From Pelagihabitans pacificus (GTDB lineage Bacteria > Bacteroidota > Bacteroidia > Flavobacteriales > Flavobacteriaceae): a DNA stretch of 64,000 nucleotides. Position 1 is the first letter of the stretch, and each line of letters opens with the position of its first letter. The translations under genes were made by a program, and so were the position numbers. Below the pieces are notes generated by a model. It had not been told where the DNA came from. It searched no databases and saw only the letters and a program-made list of their open reading frames with translations. The stretch covers positions 1-64,000 of the forward strand of contig NZ_VIKU02000004.1 in NCBI RefSeq assembly GCF_009371985.2, given 5' to 3'. Of the stretch, positions 62,404 to 64,000 are shown piece by piece.

Positions 62404-63213
62404 ATGCGTATGAAAGCTGTCAACACTTTCCAACACTATATTGATCGACTGCCGTTTGTGGTCTTGCTATCGATCGGTATCCTATCGACCGCCTGTTCCA
62501 AGGAAAGTTCCGAGACCGCGTTTCAAGAGGAATTGGTTCAAGAGGAACAACCGGACCAAGAGGAACCAAGCGATACTCCCGTTCCAGAATGTTCGAATGT
62601 GGCCGACTACGTCTTTTCGGAGAAAGACGGCCTGGTAAAAGTACAATTCGAGGAAACAGTTTTTGACGAATTGTGGCAGTTGAACGATGATGGTGACGCG
62701 TTTTCCGGAAAGGGTTATATGCTATGGACCGGGGAGCAGTCGCTGAGCAATCCGGGGTCGGGGAAAGCCGTATTTAAACTACAGATCGTGACTACCGGAT
62801 CATATCGTTTTATTTGGAAATCTGCCGTAAAAATGGGGAACAGCGGTACCGATCATAATGATACCTGGTTACGTTTTCCCGACGCGACCGATTTCTATGC
62901 CCAAAAAGGGGAAAGCATCGTGTATCCAAGGGACAGTGGTAAAACACCCAACCCTGAAGGAGCTTCAAAAGACGGTTGGTTCAAAATATACCGAAGTGGC
63001 AGCGATCTCGACTTTAAATGGCAAGCGAGTACGTTCGACAACAACGCGCACGATATTTTTGTGACCTTCGGCACTCCTGGAATCTATACCATGGAAATTT
63101 CGGCACGTTCCTCTGGACATGCTATTGACCAATTTGTACTCTTCAACGAGGCTTATACTAAGAGCGATGCCACTGATAATGCGCAACCATTCAGCGCAAT
63201 TACTTGTAACTAG
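62404..63213 (+). CDS. Secreted lipoprotein with carbohydrate-binding-like domain
   Basis: 269 residues (or from the second ATG at 62410). The lipoprotein signal ends LSTAC (Cys about 31), then an acidic Glu/Gln/Pro linker (EELVQEEQPDQEEPSD). The C-terminal domain holds SAVKMGNSGTDHNDTWLRFPD, GKTPNPEGASKDGWFK and ISARSSGHAIDQFVLF, a module common in exported flavobacterial proteins next to sugar-active domains and similar to the C-terminal part of GH115-type enzymes. No catalytic domain is attached, so it probably binds a glycan. Confidence 0.75.
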   Translation: MRMKAVNTFQHYIDRLPFVVLLSIGILSTACSKESSETAFQEELVQEEQPDQEEPSDTPVPECSNVADYVFSEKDGLVKVQFEETVFDELWQLNDDGDAFSGKGYMLWTGEQSLSNPGSGKAVFKLQIVTTGSYRFIWKSAVKMGNSGTDHNDTWLRFPDATDFYAQKGESIVYPRDSGKTPNPEGASKDGWFKIYRSGSDLDFKWQASTFDNNAHDIFVTFGTPGIYTMEISARSSGHAIDQFVLFNEAYTKSDATDNAQPFSAITCN

Positions 63214-63267
63214 CCGTGTTCCTACTAGACTAAAAATAATAAGAAACGATCTGTCATCAGCGGGCCA

Positions 63268-63741
63268 TTAGAACAAGCTTTGCTGCTTTACGGGATTTTC
63301 ATGGGCCAGCAGCCACTTTTTTCGATGCAATCCCCCGGCATAACCCGTCAGCGAACCATCGGTTCCGATAACGCGATGACAGGGCACCACAATCCATAAC
63401 GGATTTTTCCCATTGGCGGCGGCAACGGCACGAATGGCCTTTATATCGCCCAGTTTTTTGGATAGTTCCAGGTAGGAAACGGTCTTCCCATAGGGAATTT
63501 GTAGGAGGGCATGCCAAACCCTTTTTTGAAAGTCGGTGCCCTGGGGATTCAGTTCCAGATCAAAGACCTTTCTTTTTCCATCGAAATATTCCCGTAATTG
63601 GTAGGCGGTATCTTCCAACACTTCGGGAAGCACTGCCGTAGGTACTTCTTGTTTGTCCAATACGGTAATTGAGGCCAAGCCTGCTTCATCGCCTTCCAAA
63701 CGTGCGATACCCAATGGGGTTTCGATGAAAGCGGTTTCCAT
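63268..63741 (-). CDS. ogt: Methylated-DNA-protein cysteine methyltransferase
   Basis: 157 residues from the ATG at 63741 (METAFIETPLGIARLEG); an upstream start would overlap the next gene heavily. The active site PCHRVIG is present with GTDFQKRVWHALLQIPYGKTVSY and the final NPLWIVVPCHRVIGTDGSLTGYAGG. It repairs O6-alkylguanine by transferring the alkyl group to its own Cys. Its start overlaps the stop of the next gene by one base (TAATG). Confidence 0.93.
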   Translation of the reverse strand: METAFIETPLGIARLEGDEAGLASITVLDKQEVPTAVLPEVLEDTAYQLREYFDGKRKVFDLELNPQGTDFQKRVWHALLQIPYGKTVSYLELSKKLGDIKAIRAVAAANGKNPLWIVVPCHRVIGTDGSLTGYAGGLHRKKWLLAHENPVKQQSLF

Positions 63742-64000
63742 TACTGATCGGATTTTTCGATTTTCTCGATGACCCCCGCTTTTTTGGCCCGTACTTCCCA
63801 ATTTTTTCTGGCAAATTCCTGGAGATCGGCGATATTATCGCTCTCATCCATGATCTCTAGCCCAAGCAAGGTTTCGATGATATCCTCCATCGTAACGAGT
63901 CCGCTTACCGAACCGTACTCATCGACCACCAGGGCAATATGTTCCCGTTTGCTGATGAAGGTATCGAACAGCTGGGGTATGGGTGTATTTCTCTTTGTAA
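63741..64000 (-). CDS. CBS-domain membrane protein (CNNM/HlyC-CorC family), C-terminal fragment
   Basis: The frame runs open to the right edge, so this is the last 85 or so residues of a longer protein. Visible are IALVVDEYGSVSGLVTMEDIIETLLGLEIMDESDN, the second CBS repeat of CNNM/CorC-type transporters, and a basic tail. Such proteins pair a DUF21 membrane domain with CBS domains that sense nucleotides, and may move Mg2+ or other ions. The N-terminal and membrane parts are outside the window. Confidence 0.85.
   Translation of the reverse strand, partial: TKRNTPIPQLFDTFISKREHIALVVDEYGSVSGLVTMEDIIETLLGLEIMDESDNIADLQEFARKNWEVRAKKAGVIEKIEKSDQ

Noticed and set aside
1-64000. CRISPR array, tRNA or rRNA genes, insertion sequences
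   Set aside because: I looked in the gaps for regularly spaced repeats, cloverleaf elements, rRNA-like stretches and transposase motifs and saw none.

Overview
The window looks like a chromosomal segment of a marine-type Flavobacteriaceae (Bacteroidota). The signs are a Bacteroidota type-B succinate dehydrogenase (sdhCAB), a flavobacterial suf cluster ending in sufE, sufT, DUF2480 and DUF3078, a SusR-like hybrid two-component sensor of 1330 residues, many lipoproteins, a 'choice-of-anchor B' protein, and promoters fitting the Bacteroidota pattern (TTG or TTTG, about 19-20 bp, then TAnnTTTG). I cannot name the genus. No rRNA, tRNA, CRISPR array or intact insertion sequence is visible.

Layout. 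1-7 kb: a pectate-lyase-like protein cut by the window edge, a serine hydrolase, a LytS/LytTR two-component pair, a secreted thioredoxin-like protein and a PLP aminotransferase. 6.8-8.4 kb: a small island with two regulator-like genes (one with a degenerate S24 domain) and an orphan vsr endonuclease. 8.5-12 kb: sdhCAB. 12.2-16.1 kb: an accessory set of envelope proteins (two kelch-like lipoprotein paralogues, a SIMPL-domain gene broken by one stop codon, a collagen-like lipoprotein). 16.5-21.5 kb: a GAF-AraC regulator and the hybrid sensor. 21.7-24 kb: rimK, an aspartoacylase-family hydrolase and a small membrane protein. 24.3-29.6 kb: a minus-strand run ending in a large BNR-repeat protein, a GyrI-like protein and a ThuA-like protein. 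29.8-40.7 kb: housekeeping and accessory genes (cyclophilin, pepP, a DUF433/PIN-like toxin-antitoxin pair, brnQ, thiL, two beta-propeller lipoproteins).

40.7-52.6 kb holds the iron-sulfur assembly cluster sufA-sufB-sufC-sufD-sufS-sufE-sufT with DUF2480 and DUF3078. It is interrupted by a lactonase-like lipoprotein, two outer-membrane barrels, an M43 metalloprotease and an unknown secreted protein. Internal promoters before sufS, the protease, sufE and DUF3078, plus a terminator after the protease, suggest several transcription units. 53.6-56.9 kb: an OmpR-type two-component system with two secreted proteins. 57.4-64 kb: hflX, an EEP-family hydrolase, a DEDDy exonuclease, a DUF4153 membrane protein, a sugar-related lipoprotein, an ogt-type methyltransferase and the end of a CBS-domain transporter-like protein.

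The most interesting signal is in two gene-poor gaps (52.6-53.1 kb and 57.0-57.2 kb). Three minus-strand units share one architecture. Each has two TTGTTGTGA-like direct repeats exactly 21 bp apart, then 3 bp to a TTTAG -33-like box, then exactly 19 bp to a TAnnTTTAC/TAnnTTCG -7 box. A putative transcript of about 105-155 nt follows, with a shared AACCTACTT motif close to an intrinsic terminator. I read these as a family of co-regulated small RNA genes, perhaps under a LytTR-type regulator; this is inference and untested.
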